A stretch of 64,000 nt of DNA from Anthopleura xanthogrammica (GCA_964019055.1 OZ025219.1:7801388-7865387); one strand, 5' to 3'; shown: positions 48,201-57,829, numbered from the stretch's first letter. Notes: generated by a model from the sequence alone, not told the origin. Numbers and translations: made by a program.

Positions 48201-51200
48201 GACAATGAGTTAGGTTAACTGGCCGACTTACATTGGGTAACCCAATAGAGGAGATGGTCATACTGTATGTTTATACCAATTTAGGGAATCTTTTTCAAGT
48301 TCAAAGTGTTAAAGCACAGAAGCTAAGACCAAAATTCAATGAATCACTCAAGAAAATTATGTTAAATGTTTCACTTCCTCATTGACTACCAAGCTCAGCG
48401 TTGGTCTTAGCATCCATGTTTTATCCTTCTAAACACGACAATGATTCTGCAATTTGTTGGATGCAGAGGCTTAGAGCTTAAATCTAAAAATACTTACTTA
48501 TTGGACAAGTCATCTTGTGCATTCAACTTCAGTAACTGGAAAAGTTTGTCTACCATTGCCTTCTTAGCTTCCATTATACTATTACTGGAAAACAATTTAC
48601 AATAAAACATTTAATATATTTCTCCTTCACCTGACTTTATTAGAATGCAAAAAGCACCCCCTTCTTTGCCCAGCTCCAGGATGATTCATGACCACGCAAA
48701 ATGGTGGTCCCCATTTAAACCAGCTATGCTGAATTTGGCAACCTGTTTAAATATTATTAAAAAAAAAAAAATGGTGCTACTGGCTGCCTTAAAGTTCTAC
48801 AAACATCAAATAATGAGAACCACGAGTTGAATTGGTTACAGCACTGGCTCTCTCTGCTATGTAGTTCAAGCCTATCGCGGACTGAACCGCATATGTGAGT
48901 TGAGTTTGTTTGATGTATTGTTCTCTCTTTTGCCATGGGATTTTTTCTGTAGCTTCTCAAGTTTTCCTCTCTCCATAAAAAACAGGGTGTGGAAAAATAG
49001 TGAATGCATTGGTAGTGCGTGTGGAGCGACTGTGAGCTGTAAACACTCTTTACTAACATCAAGTTGTAACCATTATTCAATGTCTGACTTACCTTTGTTC
49101 AGCAGGAGACTCTAGGAGCTTGTTATCAAGATCTTCAAGTTGGAGTTGAATATCATATGCCTAGAAAACAAAAACAAATTTGATCATTAATTTTAATGCT
49201 ATATGTAAGTGCTGCTTTGTCCTTGTCCCTGCAGCCCAGACAACTCAAGACTGTGCTCCACGTTCCGCGCATATGTGTATTATAAAATAGATTTTATAAA
49301 TCTTGCTCTCTGATTGGTTGGGAGTGCGTGCATTATGAGAGAACACACACTTCCTATTGCATCCTTTGTATTCAAAATAATGGCTACTCTAATTTGTATT
49401 TTATAGAAGAAATAAAAAACTTGCTGTGCTGTGCTGTGTGCAGTTATACATGTAAAGCACAGTTTGGGGATTGGTAGAACACTTGAGAAGTATGAGAAGC
49501 ACTCCGCTATGTGCTGTGATTCTCCTAACACTTCTCTCATGTTCTGCAATGAACTCCTGTGTGGTTTAGACCACACAGGATGTGCACACATTTTCTATTC
49601 CTTCCTGGATTTAAAGTATTTACCTTCTCAACGACCATCATGATTTGGCGGCGACGTCTTGTCTCCTTCACTGAAGAACCTTGGGTTCCCTTTTCCTTGA
49701 AAAAAAAAACACCATAAAGTGAGTTAAAGGAAGAGCAGAAGAGACCAACTAACCTACCAACAAGTCCAACAGCCAAGGAATAAAAGGGATCAGATTAACA
49801 ACTGACTAACTAACCAATGATAGAAACTTCATAAGTGGCCAGCCATCTTACCAACCAACAGATTATTAACCAAACAACCATCTGCATGCAGCACATGGGG
49901 TTAGTATTTATGTAATAAGAGTGCTTGGACACCGCAATGTCACATTCAATCTCCAGCCTACTGTACAATGAATATTCCCCGAAACTGTCATATGAAATTT
50001 TCTCTATATTAAATTTGTTAATGTACCTGGTCAGAATCTTTGTAATTATGGGGTACTTGGACCATTTCTCGTGGATGAGATATGTGTGAAGCTGAAACTT
50101 TACCCAAAGCATTCTGGAAATCCACTGAAAAATAATGGAAATACAGATATTGTGAGTGTATTTTATAGTGTGTTTTTCACAGGTAACAAAATAGAGGATC
50201 ACTGAGGCTGGCCCTCAGGGGTCACGATTGCTTACTTTCAATCAGGTGACTTTTCTAGATTTGACTGGGGGGCAACCAATGGTTGACTGGGGGGCAACTA
50301 GTGATTCTTAGATCAAACCACATCAAAATAATTCCTCAAAGTATTCTATCTGACCATTTCTATAACACGAAACCAGAAAACAAGATACACAGACAACCTC
50401 CAACATTCTCCAAGCCGGTTAGAATGGAGATATTACCAGAAGTGACGTCTATTGATAGTAAGCAATTGCATGTGAATGTACAACTGAAGCAATTCCCTTT
50501 CCTCTCACTTCTCAACCTTGTACCCCAATGTACCAGTAGAGAATGTGAAGTTGTGCAATGTACTCACTTGGTTTGTACTGTCTCTCCTCACGATCAAACT
50601 TAGGTAATGCCATCTGCACAGTCTGTCCCCCAGTGGACTGGGTCTCTACTCCTTCTCCTTGCTTGGCTCTTTCCTTAGCTCTCTTTCTTCTGATGTATGT
50701 CTAGTTTAAATAATATTTATCATATAAGTTTTGGATGGTGATTACACATGAGATGATTTATGAAAAAGGTGCAGTATGTACATACTGTACATGTACAGTC
50801 AAAATGCAGTGGTTGCATAAAATTCTCCAAAAATTGGGACCTTTCAAATTTGGGTATTACGTTTGACAGGGAAGCTTGAGATGTTTGAAAAATTCTACAA
50901 CGTGCTCATGTTGGAATAGCCTTTTGTCACTCAATAGTTCTACAGCTATTTCAAAAAAGGTTGGTGAAGGTATTACTAAGACTATATTGCTTGTTGCATG
51001 TTGCATACAGTACCATTAAAGCCTGAAATACAGTATGGGTGATGGGGAGTCAAGCAGTGAAAGGTCACAACAATACTGTATAGGATTTCCCCAAACTTTG
51101 TCTGTAGGTTTTTCCAGCTTGATAAGTGACATGCAACATGCAAGAAAACCTTAACCAACCTATTTTGAAATAGCTGTATCTATAGCTTATACTGACTGGA

Positions 51201-54200
51201 GTTCTTATGGATTTGGTGGGAGATGCTTAATACTGTATGTGGAAAGGTGTGTGCAGGGCAGCCCACCACCTCCTCTTAAACTCTGGTATTCTTGCAGCTA
51301 CATCACTAAAAACTTTACTTGTAAACCTTATATGAAATGTTTCCCAATACAAGTCCCTCAGCAACCTCAGATTTAATTTTGTTGACTAACTTTATTAAAA
51401 TAAGTATATAAAAATTCTGCTCCAAACCATCATACCTGGAAATAATAATCATCCATGTTTGGGTTACTACTTGTTAGCTGTAGTAGCTGTATCTTGATGA
51501 TCCATTCTTTCTCCCTTCTTGTCATCAGCCCGGCATACGGATCCATGTTATTCAAATTCTCATCAGATGTCAAAATACTGTGGATCTTTTTCTCCAGATC
51601 TGTGGGTTGATGGTGGTGGTGTTGTTGTTGTTGCTGTTGTTGATAGTTGTTGTAGCGTTGATTCATGTATCTGTTATCTGAGTGAGGGAAACGCATGTTG
51701 GGGTGTTGATGGTAGCTCGGCGGTGGTGGTGTGGAGAACCTGGGACGATTTGGAGGCATGCTGTGTGGGAAACCAATTCGGCGCATCAAGTGAGCTACGT
51801 AAAAGAAAATGAAAGATTTATAAGGAGGAATCTCAAGTCTTAGTCGAGAGAAATGGGAAATCATACAGTAGATACCATTAAAAGTCTGTGGGTTTGGTAT
51901 TATTCAACTTGCATGTACTTTAAATTACAGTTGGCTGTTGCTAATGATTTGCAAAAGTCAACTGTAATGTTAAAGAATGTGCAAGTTGAACAATACCAAT
52001 GTTTTGAAATCCCACAGACTTTTAATCCACCCACCCACCCACCCATGCATCCATCCATCCATCCATTCATTCATCCATTCATCCATCCAATTTATTATAC
52101 ATACAGTAAACATTAATCATCACCATCATTTACAGGCAACTAAGTCATCAACCTACCAGGATCAGAGCGCATCATTCCAAATCGTGGGTTTTGCATGTTC
52201 TGCAGTGGAGTTCTTGGAAAACCTGGACCAGGTGGAAGTGGCTGTTTGTTGTACATCGACCTGTTCTGGAACATCTGGGGTGTCCTCGGAAGGGGTGTCC
52301 TTGGAAATGGTCTCTAAATAATATAGAAATAATACATGTGTCAAGATTGTGAGCCCTCAATTTTGTGAAACAACCTCTGGGCTGATCTACATGTAAGTCA
52401 GGGTATGGGTAACTCACAGATTGAACACTGAAACAATCTCTGGGCTGATCTAAGTCAGGGTATGGGTAACTCACAGATTGAACCCTGAAACAACCTCTTG
52501 GCTGATCTAAGGTATGGGTAACTCACAGATTGAACCCTGAAACAACCTCTGGACTGATCTAAGTCAGGGTATGGGTAACTCACAGATTGAACCCTGAAAC
52601 AACCTCTGGGCTGATCTAAGTCAGGGCACTGCTAACTCACATATTGAACCCTGAAACAACCTCTGGGCTGATCTAAGTCAGGGCACGTCTATCTCACAGA
52701 TTGAACCCTGAAACAACCTCTGGGCTGATCTAAGTCTTGGTTAAGTCAGCTATTGAGCATTCTAAGTGCAATAGTGTTTGGGATTATTCCAATTAGATGA
52801 TGAGTAAATGCTTAAATTAAAAAAAAAAACTTTTATATTTTACATTACATACCAAACCAGGCCCAGGTGATGGAGCTCTGGGATGCATTTGAGGTGTATG
52901 TGGTGGAAATGGCATATTAGGAGGATACCCATGAGGTACTTGAGGTGACATCCTCATGGGTAGCGGCAGACCCGGGGGTGGACGACCAATCATAGATGGG
53001 CGGGGTGTTTCTTGCTGGCCCATGGACTGAGGGCTCTCATCTGTGAGCTCTTTTTCTAAATCTTCCAGGCGTATTGCTGTCGTGGGAACTTTCTTTGTGA
53101 AGCTGCTTGGTGGCAGAAGAGCTTCAGTTGGCTTTTGCAGAGCTTCAACAATGGCATCATCCTTAAAATGGCACAAGTTTTAAAATATTATCTACTAGTG
53201 TCAATTAGTTGAGTGGTAGGTTGGCATAGATGTAGTAAGAAAAATTACCTTCTACAAATGTGGGCTCTAAAAAAAATATTTTGTCGCGCTGGAAAATGGC
53301 AAAGTTTCAAAGTTTACCAAATAAGGTTGTAAAATCTCGTTTGGAGCAAAAAGCCTGTGCATAGAAGTATGCCAACACATTTAATGTGGTCATACTTTTG
53401 TGCATCGTGCTGTAACTTTTACCTTTGGCTAGTGAAACTTTGACGTATGCCGGTGCAACAAAACACAATTTTTGTACATGCGCTAATGGTGATGCAATTG
53501 ACGGCAATGGGTCATAAATACATAGACTCAATTTCATCAGACATCTCAATAGACCCCTTGCATGTGACGTAAAAGCAGCTCAATTTGGAGGATAAAAAAA
53601 AAGAATTTCAATATCCTGAGAATGGGAACTGTTTTGTCCTCCAAATTGAGCTGAATTATGATGTGCTGCAAGGGGTCTGATCTATTGAGTTAAGTTGGTT
53701 AGATAACTCTCTCTCCCCCTCTCTAAGAATGGCTTAATTTTCTCTGAGCTCTCCATTTTACCTCTCTCCATAAAAATCAAACATTGAGTGCTTACTGTAT
53801 AATAAAAAATAATAAGTTGTCTGAAAGTGTGTTTATATGCAATGAACCATTTAGCCCCTAACAAGCAATGTTCTATTTAAAAAATCTAATACATTACAGC
53901 GTAATTGATTGTTTTAAAAAAAAGTTTTTATACTTTGATTTTATTTCCAGTTTAGAATAAAAGAACGAATTTGAGGGGAACTAAGAGAAATGTTTGTGTC
54001 ACAGTGACACACTTTGAGTTTATTACCGTGCCTCTCACCTCAAATGCTGGTGAGTATGGTCGCCTGTATGGTTTTTTATCACTACTCTGAACAACCTGTG
54101 GAGTGACATTAGCTGATCCCTTAGGGATTTGTGAATGGTTAGGTGAAGCCCAGATATTTGTAGCTGGATGTATCTAGAGTAAAGAAATGATAACTGTTAC

Positions 54201-57200
54201 TGACAAGAAGGGATAACATTCTAAAAAGGTAAAAAAAAGGTAAAGTAACTACACTTAATGTCGGTAGTTCCTTCAGCTACGTGGCTGGTATCCCAGGAAG
54301 CCGACGGTGCGCACTTTACCCCCTCTCTCCATCAGTGCTCTGTTTTAAGAGTATTCAAAGCTGAAGCTACACAGATTAGAAAGAAGTCGAAACAGATGTG
54401 AAGATCCTGAGGATTGAATCATGGACCTCTACAGTAGCTTTGAAGGCCGCACACTAACCAACTGAGCTACGTCTCCTGCTATTAAAAGTCCTCTGTCCCA
54501 TTTTTACTGGCAGGACTAAGGAATTTTCATCTCTGCTTCACTTCAAATTTACCGGTGGGTGTTTTAGTCGGTGAATACATCATTATATCAAACAGACAAT
54601 CAGTCGAGATCTGCAGCATTTTTGGCACGGAAGGGAATCGAATCCCTGCAAGGGAAACAAGTTGTCCACTTGTGACAAGTTGTTCACTAATAACACACTT
54701 GTACAGTGCTCACCAAATTCTTTTTCCAAGGCAGAGAAGGGGAAAAGAGTGGACGACAATGAAGAGACTTTACACATTTTCACAATTATGCAGCCCAAGA
54801 AAACAAGCTTATCGAAATTCGAAAATTTAAGTTTTTGGCTTCATTCAATCATTTTTTTTACAATCTGATTGACAGAGAGGGAAATATCAGACACCTTGGG
54901 CAGCACTGGTTACATAACTGAATACCTGCTGGGCAGTTGTTTGTTATTTTTGCTTACCAAGTCATGAAGGGAATCTGATGATGTAGGACTAGACAAAGGA
55001 GAAGATCCATTCCACACTGATGAGATAACTGATGGAGCTGGGATATCCTGGTCATGAAAAAATAATAGCATGTGAGACAAAACAAACCAACAACAATGCC
55101 AGCAATAACATAAATAGCAATAGCAATAGCAGCAGCAACAACAACAGCAGCATCAGTAACAACAACAAGAACAGTACAGTAGCAGCAAAAGCAACAACAG
55201 CAACAATGCCAGCAACAACAACAATAGCACCAGAAACAACAACAGCAGCAGAAACAAAAACAGCAGCAGAAACAACAGCAGAAGCAACAACAGCAGCAGA
55301 AGCAACAACAGCAACAACAGCAACAACAGCAACAACAGCAACAACAAAAGCAACAACCACAATAACAACATCATCAACAGCAGCAGCAGCAACATGAACA
55401 ACAGCAGCACCAACAACAGCAGCAGCAACAAAAGCAGCAGCAACAAAAGCAACAGTACAACAGCAGCAGTAACAACAGCAGCAGCAACAACAAAAGCAGC
55501 AGCAACAGCAAAGACAATCCAATTATAGCCTGTGTGCATTCAACACTAGGATAGCACTGTACATGTTTACTACATTGTAAATACACTACATGTACCTTAT
55601 AACCAGTTGCAGCATAGCCTTTTCTTGGTTCTGAATCATCATCATCATCAACCAGTTTTGCCAAACTCTGTTCAAGAATTTCCTGAAAAGCCAAAAATAA
55701 TAATCCATTATTTCTTTTTTCTTCCCCTTGTAGCATCGGTCCCCAAAAGTAGTATGTGATACATTTTATAAATCAGTAAGAAAATGAAGAAAAATTAAAA
55801 TGCATTTTCAAATTCTTAAAAAAATGCCTTCCAGTTACCTTGGGGTAACATGGGCTGTCAAAATATTGGGACCCAAAACTACAGTTTCGAATTCTCTGTT
55901 ACTCAGGATTAGCTTTGATTATTGATCTGTACTGTAGAATATCCACATGTTCAAGTGAAGGTCCGTGGATTTTTAAAGTGTTTGCATTGTCAAAGTTGTG
56001 TATTCTTTACTTTACTGTTGGTATTTGTGAACAGATATTGATACTGAGATGTGTCTGTTAAGGGACATTGCTGTACTGTACAAATTTGAAAGTGGTCTAT
56101 TGCTTGGTACCCCAATTTCTTTATACACATGTATGGATCACGTTAATGCAGAAATCAATGTGCATTTTATGCTCATTACGTCCTGAAAATGCATTCTTGC
56201 AATTTTAATGCGTCACAAGACTCACTTTACTTGTGTGACAAGAGCTTCATTCCTGAATATTCGTACTTTTTCGTACTATTCGTACATACCCAACTTTGAG
56301 CAGTTACTAGGGTCCCAGAACCCAGATTGAAAAATCCTAGTGCAATCCCTGACACGGGTCTCACGATTGACAAATTTTATCTCAAACCATTCCTCACTAT
56401 CAATATATGAAAAGCGTTATGATACAGTACCTCTTCCTCTTCTAAGTTGGTGTCATCTGCTTCTTTGAGTTTCTTTCTAGACGGCTTTTTATTCAAAACT
56501 GGTTTGTTCTCCCCATGAAGATCTAATCCTGCTAGTTGACGGTGGGCTGCTTCCCAATCGTCCACTAAAAAATAAAAGAGAAGTAAAGCTTAATATCAAT
56601 CCAATGAAACCCTGAAACAACCTTTGGGACGATCTAAGAAAGGACATAATTAAATCGCAGACCGGACCCTTAAACAACCTCTGTGCTATCAAAGTCAGGC
56701 ACCGCTTTTGTTCTCTCGGATCGAACACTGAATCACTGTGTGCTATGAACGATTTGTTTGATTGATGGTAGCCTATTACCCGATTTCCCTGTCGCGAATG
56801 TTGTCTTGATCAACACGTACTGTACGTAGCACATAAACAGTGGTAAGACAATACTTTTCAAAGAAAGTTTAATTTTCTAGGATATTGTTTTCGAGAAAAT
56901 CAATAACTAAATTTTACTTATTTTGCTCACAGAAGAAAGCCTTGATAAAGGTTACTTCTAACACAGACAGCTAGAGGAAATGAAAAATTCCTTCAACTAC
57001 AAATTTATGCACAAATTATTTTGTTCATAAAATAATGAAATTTTATTCAATATTTGGAAAATATTAACCTTAATCAACCTAAAAACCTAAATATATTACT
57101 ACTCTTAGTTTGTTTTGCTGTAAGATAGTAAATTGTAGCTTGAAATGACAAATTCTTTAGTAAAAAGAGTCGTTAAATAGTTGAATAAAGTTCTTAATTA

Positions 57201-57764
57201 GCAGGCTGCTAAAGAAAGTGTTACATAAGCAAATACAATTGTACGAATGCTTGAAGACAAACATTAAGGAATAGAAACTGAAATTGAAGTAGACTCTCGT
57301 ATTCAAAAGAAAAAATTATAGCTTAAGCTCCCAAAAGAAATAGGAAAAGATTCGAACCAGTTCTGAAAGACTGAGATTGGACGTGGAATTCGGGGGGAAC
57401 AAACAAACTGTTTCATAGCGAGCACAATAAAGTTTAATACATAATGTTTGATACATGAGATTTCTCGGTCCCTAATGATATGAAGTAGAGAATTTAAGTC
57501 CATAAAGAAGAGAGAATTGAAGTCTTACCCGAAGCACCATCGCCAAAAGTATCATCATTCAAGAGGTCAATGTCACCTCCTAAATTCGCTAAACTCGGGT
57601 CAACGGTGGCTAAATCCTCGTCTTCATAAGACTGAATACAAAATAGAGAAAAGTTCATTGATGTATTTAGTAGTCTGAGATAAAATGGGGTATTTTTAGG
57701 GAGTTCAAATATGTGTAAAACTTACGGGTATTTGAGTGTTGAATCCAAAGAACGAATCCGCCAT
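45191..57764 (-). CDS. PATL1: PAT1 homologue, mRNA decapping activator (20 coding exons)
   Basis: Pat1 proteins are P-body scaffolds that bind the helicase DDX6 and the LSM1-7 ring and promote decapping by DCP2 and 5'-3' decay. Residue numbers refer to the spliced 813-residue product (human PATL1 is about 770). NDDTFG (38-43) with VDDW (48-51) is the DDX6-binding type motif. DDIPAP-type SSVWNG (about 130-135) and a Pro/Met-rich region follow. A polyQ/polyH tract is at 403-413. The conserved block [14 protein letters not shown] begins at 436. [22 protein letters not shown] and IKKDNQDE mark the C-terminal helical Pat domain (about 510-800). All 19 introns are GT-AG and their phases agree. The exception is exon 14, which has one surplus base (48540-48544), probably an assembly error. 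Identity is secure; the far C-terminus is less conserved. Confidence 0.93.
45548..45564. repeat. G17 homopolymer in PATL1 intron 19
   Basis: Seventeen consecutive G on the plus strand, so the transcript would carry C17. Such runs are often misassembled. Confidence 0.9.
45620..45790 (+). repeat. tRNA-derived SINE, family S1, in PATL1 intron 19
   Basis: B-box-like GGTCATGGGTTAGATCC (45652), then CATATGTGAGTAGAG, TTTTCTCCAGGTTATCGAG and a tail TTAACTTCTAAATTTCAATT shared with the copies at 34.4 and 47.4 kb. Confidence 0.7.
45936..46085 (-). CDS. PATL1: PATL1 exon 19
   Basis: Residues 752-801 plus two bases, the last helical segment. Supported by frame, splice sites (ATAG, GTAAA) and phase. Confidence 0.87.
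46600..46688 (-). CDS. PATL1: PATL1 exon 18
   Basis: Residues 723-751 plus two bases. [14 protein letters not shown] matches the human FGLSLLLILLSRGE. Confidence 0.92.
46734..46952. mobile_element. foldback element, family C, filling PATL1 intron 17
   Basis: Arms of about 95 bp begin GTTCTCAATA and share GTGGACGTCAATCAA and GTTTCCATG in inverted orientation. The element makes up about two thirds of the 317-base intron. The right arm is nearly identical to the second unit of the array at 15621-16089. Confidence 0.88.
47006..47143 (-). CDS. PATL1: PATL1 exon 17
   Basis: Residues 677-722, helical repeats of the Pat domain, ending in SSVLSNQ before the intron that carries a family C foldback element. 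Confidence 0.9.
47388..47541 (-). repeat. tRNA-derived SINE, family S1, in PATL1 intron 16
   Basis: The minus strand has CGCCTCTCACTAATGCGACC, a near-consensus B box GGGTTCAAGTCC, GTATGTGAGTAGAG and the family tail. It is truncated near the A box. Confidence 0.8.
47725..47799 (-). CDS. PATL1: PATL1 exon 16
   Basis: Residues 652-676. [13 protein letters not shown] is equivalent to the human NLPFLIKKDAQDE. Confidence 0.94.
48080..48161 (-). CDS. PATL1: PATL1 exon 15
   Basis: Residues 624-651. [20 protein letters not shown] matches the strongly conserved FVQIMCIRKGKRMVAR of the human Pat C-terminal domain. Confidence 0.94.
48498..48585 (-). CDS. PATL1: PATL1 exon 14, with one-base frame disruption
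   Basis: The exon is 88 bases, but the phases of its neighbours require a multiple of three. The upstream half reads [15 protein letters not shown] and the downstream half reads [13 protein letters not shown] in the next frame. The switch falls at a run of five A (plus strand, 48540-48544) where four would restore the frame. As written, translation stops within the exon and loses about 200 residues. A homopolymer assembly or sequencing error is the likeliest cause. Confidence 0.75.
48820..48990 (+). repeat. tRNA-derived SINE, family S1, in PATL1 intron 13
   Basis: GCATATGTGAGTTGAG, TTGTTCTCTC and TCAAGTTTTCCTCTCTCCAT follow the family pattern. The tRNA-like head is degraded. Confidence 0.65.
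49093..49160 (-). CDS. PATL1: PATL1 exon 13
   Basis: Residues 573-594 plus two bases. [16 protein letters not shown] is a helical segment matching TYSLLLDVEDYERRYL in human. Confidence 0.88.
49555..49580. other. perfect hairpin in PATL1 intron 12
   Basis: TCCTGTGTGGT, loop TTAG, ACCACACAGGA: 11-bp stem with a 4-nt loop. Confidence 0.75.
49624..49695 (-). CDS. PATL1: PATL1 exon 12
   Basis: Residues 549-572. [15 protein letters not shown] corresponds to the human RDKRRKTLVIIEK. Confidence 0.92.
50027..50124 (-). CDS. PATL1: PATL1 exon 11
   Basis: Residues 516-548. [19 protein letters not shown] aligns with the human GSLGKLTVSSVNNPRKM. Confidence 0.93.
50263..50303. repeat. short direct duplication in PATL1 intron 10
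   Basis: TTGACTGGGGGGCAACCAAT (50261) and TTGACTGGGGGGCAACTAGT (50283) are adjacent copies. Confidence 0.75.
50568..50700 (-). CDS. PATL1: PATL1 exon 10
   Basis: Residues 472-515 plus one base. Basic [13 protein letters not shown], then [10 protein letters not shown], equivalent to the VAKLEHAYKP segment of the human protein. Confidence 0.9.
50941..51178. mobile_element. foldback element in PATL1 intron 9
   Basis: TACAGCTATTTCAAAAAAGG and, reverse-complemented on the other side, TACAGCTATTTCAAAATAGG begin arms of about 60 bp that continue with TTGGT and GTTGCATGTTGCAT. Confidence 0.8.
51436..51794 (-). CDS. PATL1: PATL1 exon 9
   Basis: Residues 352-471, the longest exon. It holds Q7-H4 (403-413) and then the most conserved block of the family, [14 protein letters not shown] to NMDDYYFQ. 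Confidence 0.95.
51877..52026. mobile_element. foldback element in PATL1 intron 8
   Basis: It begins ATTAAAAGTCTGTGGG and ends with its complement CCCACAGACTTTTAAT. The arms also share TATT(A/G)TTCAACTTGCA and TTACAGTTG. Confidence 0.85.
52028..52090. repeat. (CCAC)n/(CATC)n microsatellite in PATL1 intron 8
   Basis: A short run of CCAC units followed by CATC/CATT units, immediately beside the intron 8 foldback element. Confidence 0.85.
52157..52313 (-). CDS. PATL1: PATL1 exon 8
   Basis: Residues 300-351 plus one base. Pro/Arg/Met-rich, with repeated PRTP motifs. Confidence 0.88.
52355..52740. repeat. 57-bp minisatellite in PATL1 intron 7
   Basis: CTGATCT-type anchors at 52381, 52444, 52501, 52553, 52610, 52667 and 52724 give a 57 bp period with two size variants (63 and 52). 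The unit contains ACTCACAGATTGAACCCTGA and AACAACCTCTGGGCTGATCT. Related degenerate units occur in intron 2. Confidence 0.93.
52853..53161 (-). CDS. PATL1: PATL1 exon 7
   Basis: Residues 197-299. Starts [11 protein letters not shown], has a short helical [13 protein letters not shown], then a Pro/Met-rich stretch like the proline-rich region of Pat1. Confidence 0.9.
53550..53678. mobile_element. foldback element, family B (copy 2), in PATL1 intron 6
   Basis: It begins TAGACCCCTTGCATGTGACG and ends with TGCTGCAAGGGGTCT. The inner arms are AGCTCAATTTGGAGGA and TCCTCCAAATTGAGCT. It matches 6701-6838. Confidence 0.88.
54039..54173 (-). CDS. PATL1: PATL1 exon 6
   Basis: Residues 152-196, low-complexity Ser/Pro/Lys-rich. 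Supported by an open frame, clean splice sites (CTCTAG, GTGAG) and matching phase 0 on both sides. Confidence 0.85.
54230..54478 (-). repeat. tRNA-derived SINE, second type, in PATL1 intron 5
   Basis: The minus strand has a clear A box TAGCTCAGTTGGTTAG (54454-54469) and B box GGTCCATGATTCAATCC (54411-54427), with the spacing of a tRNA plus about 10 bases. About 175 bases of unrelated body follow, down to a T/A-rich end. It cannot fold as a normal tRNA, so a SINE head is the better call. Confidence 0.75.
54958..55047 (-). CDS. PATL1: PATL1 exon 5
   Basis: Residues 122-151. Contains [12 protein letters not shown], equivalent to the conserved SSIWDGS of vertebrate Pat1 proteins. Confidence 0.9.
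55083..55515. repeat. (CAACAG)n-type trinucleotide tract in PATL1 intron 4
   Basis: CAA/CAG/AAC/AGC units run over about 430 bp of the 548-base intron. Leu-, Val-, Ala-, Cys- and Thr-rich frames are repeat translations. The splice sites of exons 4 and 5 lie outside it. Confidence 0.93.
55596..55682 (-). CDS. PATL1: PATL1 exon 4
   Basis: Residues 93-121, [19 protein letters not shown] onwards. The run of Asp codons is a short GAT repeat. Confidence 0.88.
56431..56564 (-). CDS. PATL1: PATL1 exon 3
   Basis: Residues 48-92, [14 protein letters not shown] onwards. This matches the vertebrate pattern DDDWxEAHERLAEL and ends in an acidic EEEE. Confidence 0.92.
56595..56750. repeat. degenerate 57-bp repeat units in PATL1 intron 2
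   Basis: AAACCCTGAAACAACCTTTG and CCCTTAAACAACCTCTGTGC, with GATCTAAG and GATCGAACACTGAA, match the intron 7 minisatellite unit. Confidence 0.75.
57529..57631 (-). CDS. PATL1: PATL1 exon 2
   Basis: Residues 14-47 plus one base. Acidic, with [15 protein letters not shown], the DDX6-binding motif of the Pat1 family. Acceptor TATTCAG, donor GTAAGA. Confidence 0.92.
57726..57764 (-). CDS. PATL1: PATL1 exon 1 (coding part)
   Basis: Encodes [13 protein letters not shown] (residues 1-13), then donor GTAAG. The start was chosen for its strong context CAACATGGCGG. A second ATG lies 8 bases upstream in another frame. Confidence 0.88.
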
Positions 57765-57825
57765 GTTGACATGTTGAATATGACACACTACGCATGCGTT
57801 GTACTATCGAGTCACGTGACAAGAG
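57762..57825 (-). promoter_or_regulatory. PATL1: PATL1 core promoter with TISU-like start, NRF1 and E-box motifs
   Basis: On the minus strand the start codon sits in CAACATGGCGGA, 11 of 12 matches to the TISU consensus SAASATGGCGGC, which marks genes with very short 5' UTRs. CGCATGCG (57791-57798) is the core of an NRF1 site and GTCACGTGAC (57811-57820) is a USF/MYC-type palindromic E-box. There is no TATA box. A housekeeping-type promoter is inferred. Confidence 0.6.
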
Positions 57826-57829
57826 CCTT

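Noticed and set aside
48541..48559. 19-base intron inside PATL1 exon 14 that would restore the frame
   Set aside because: Far shorter than any normal spliceosomal intron and it would remove conserved residues; a one-base homopolymer error is simpler.
52360..52740. Possible CRISPR-like array (regular ~57-bp units)
   Set aside because: Whole unit is repeated with no unique spacers, inside an intron of an animal gene; it is a minisatellite.
54410..54478. tRNA gene on the minus strand
   Set aside because: A and B boxes are good, but the acceptor and anticodon stems do not pair convincingly and a long SINE-type body follows.
55052..55539. Val/Ala/Cys/Leu-rich 128-156 residue frames resembling membrane proteins
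   Set aside because: They lie in the trinucleotide tract of PATL1 intron 4 between clean splice sites.
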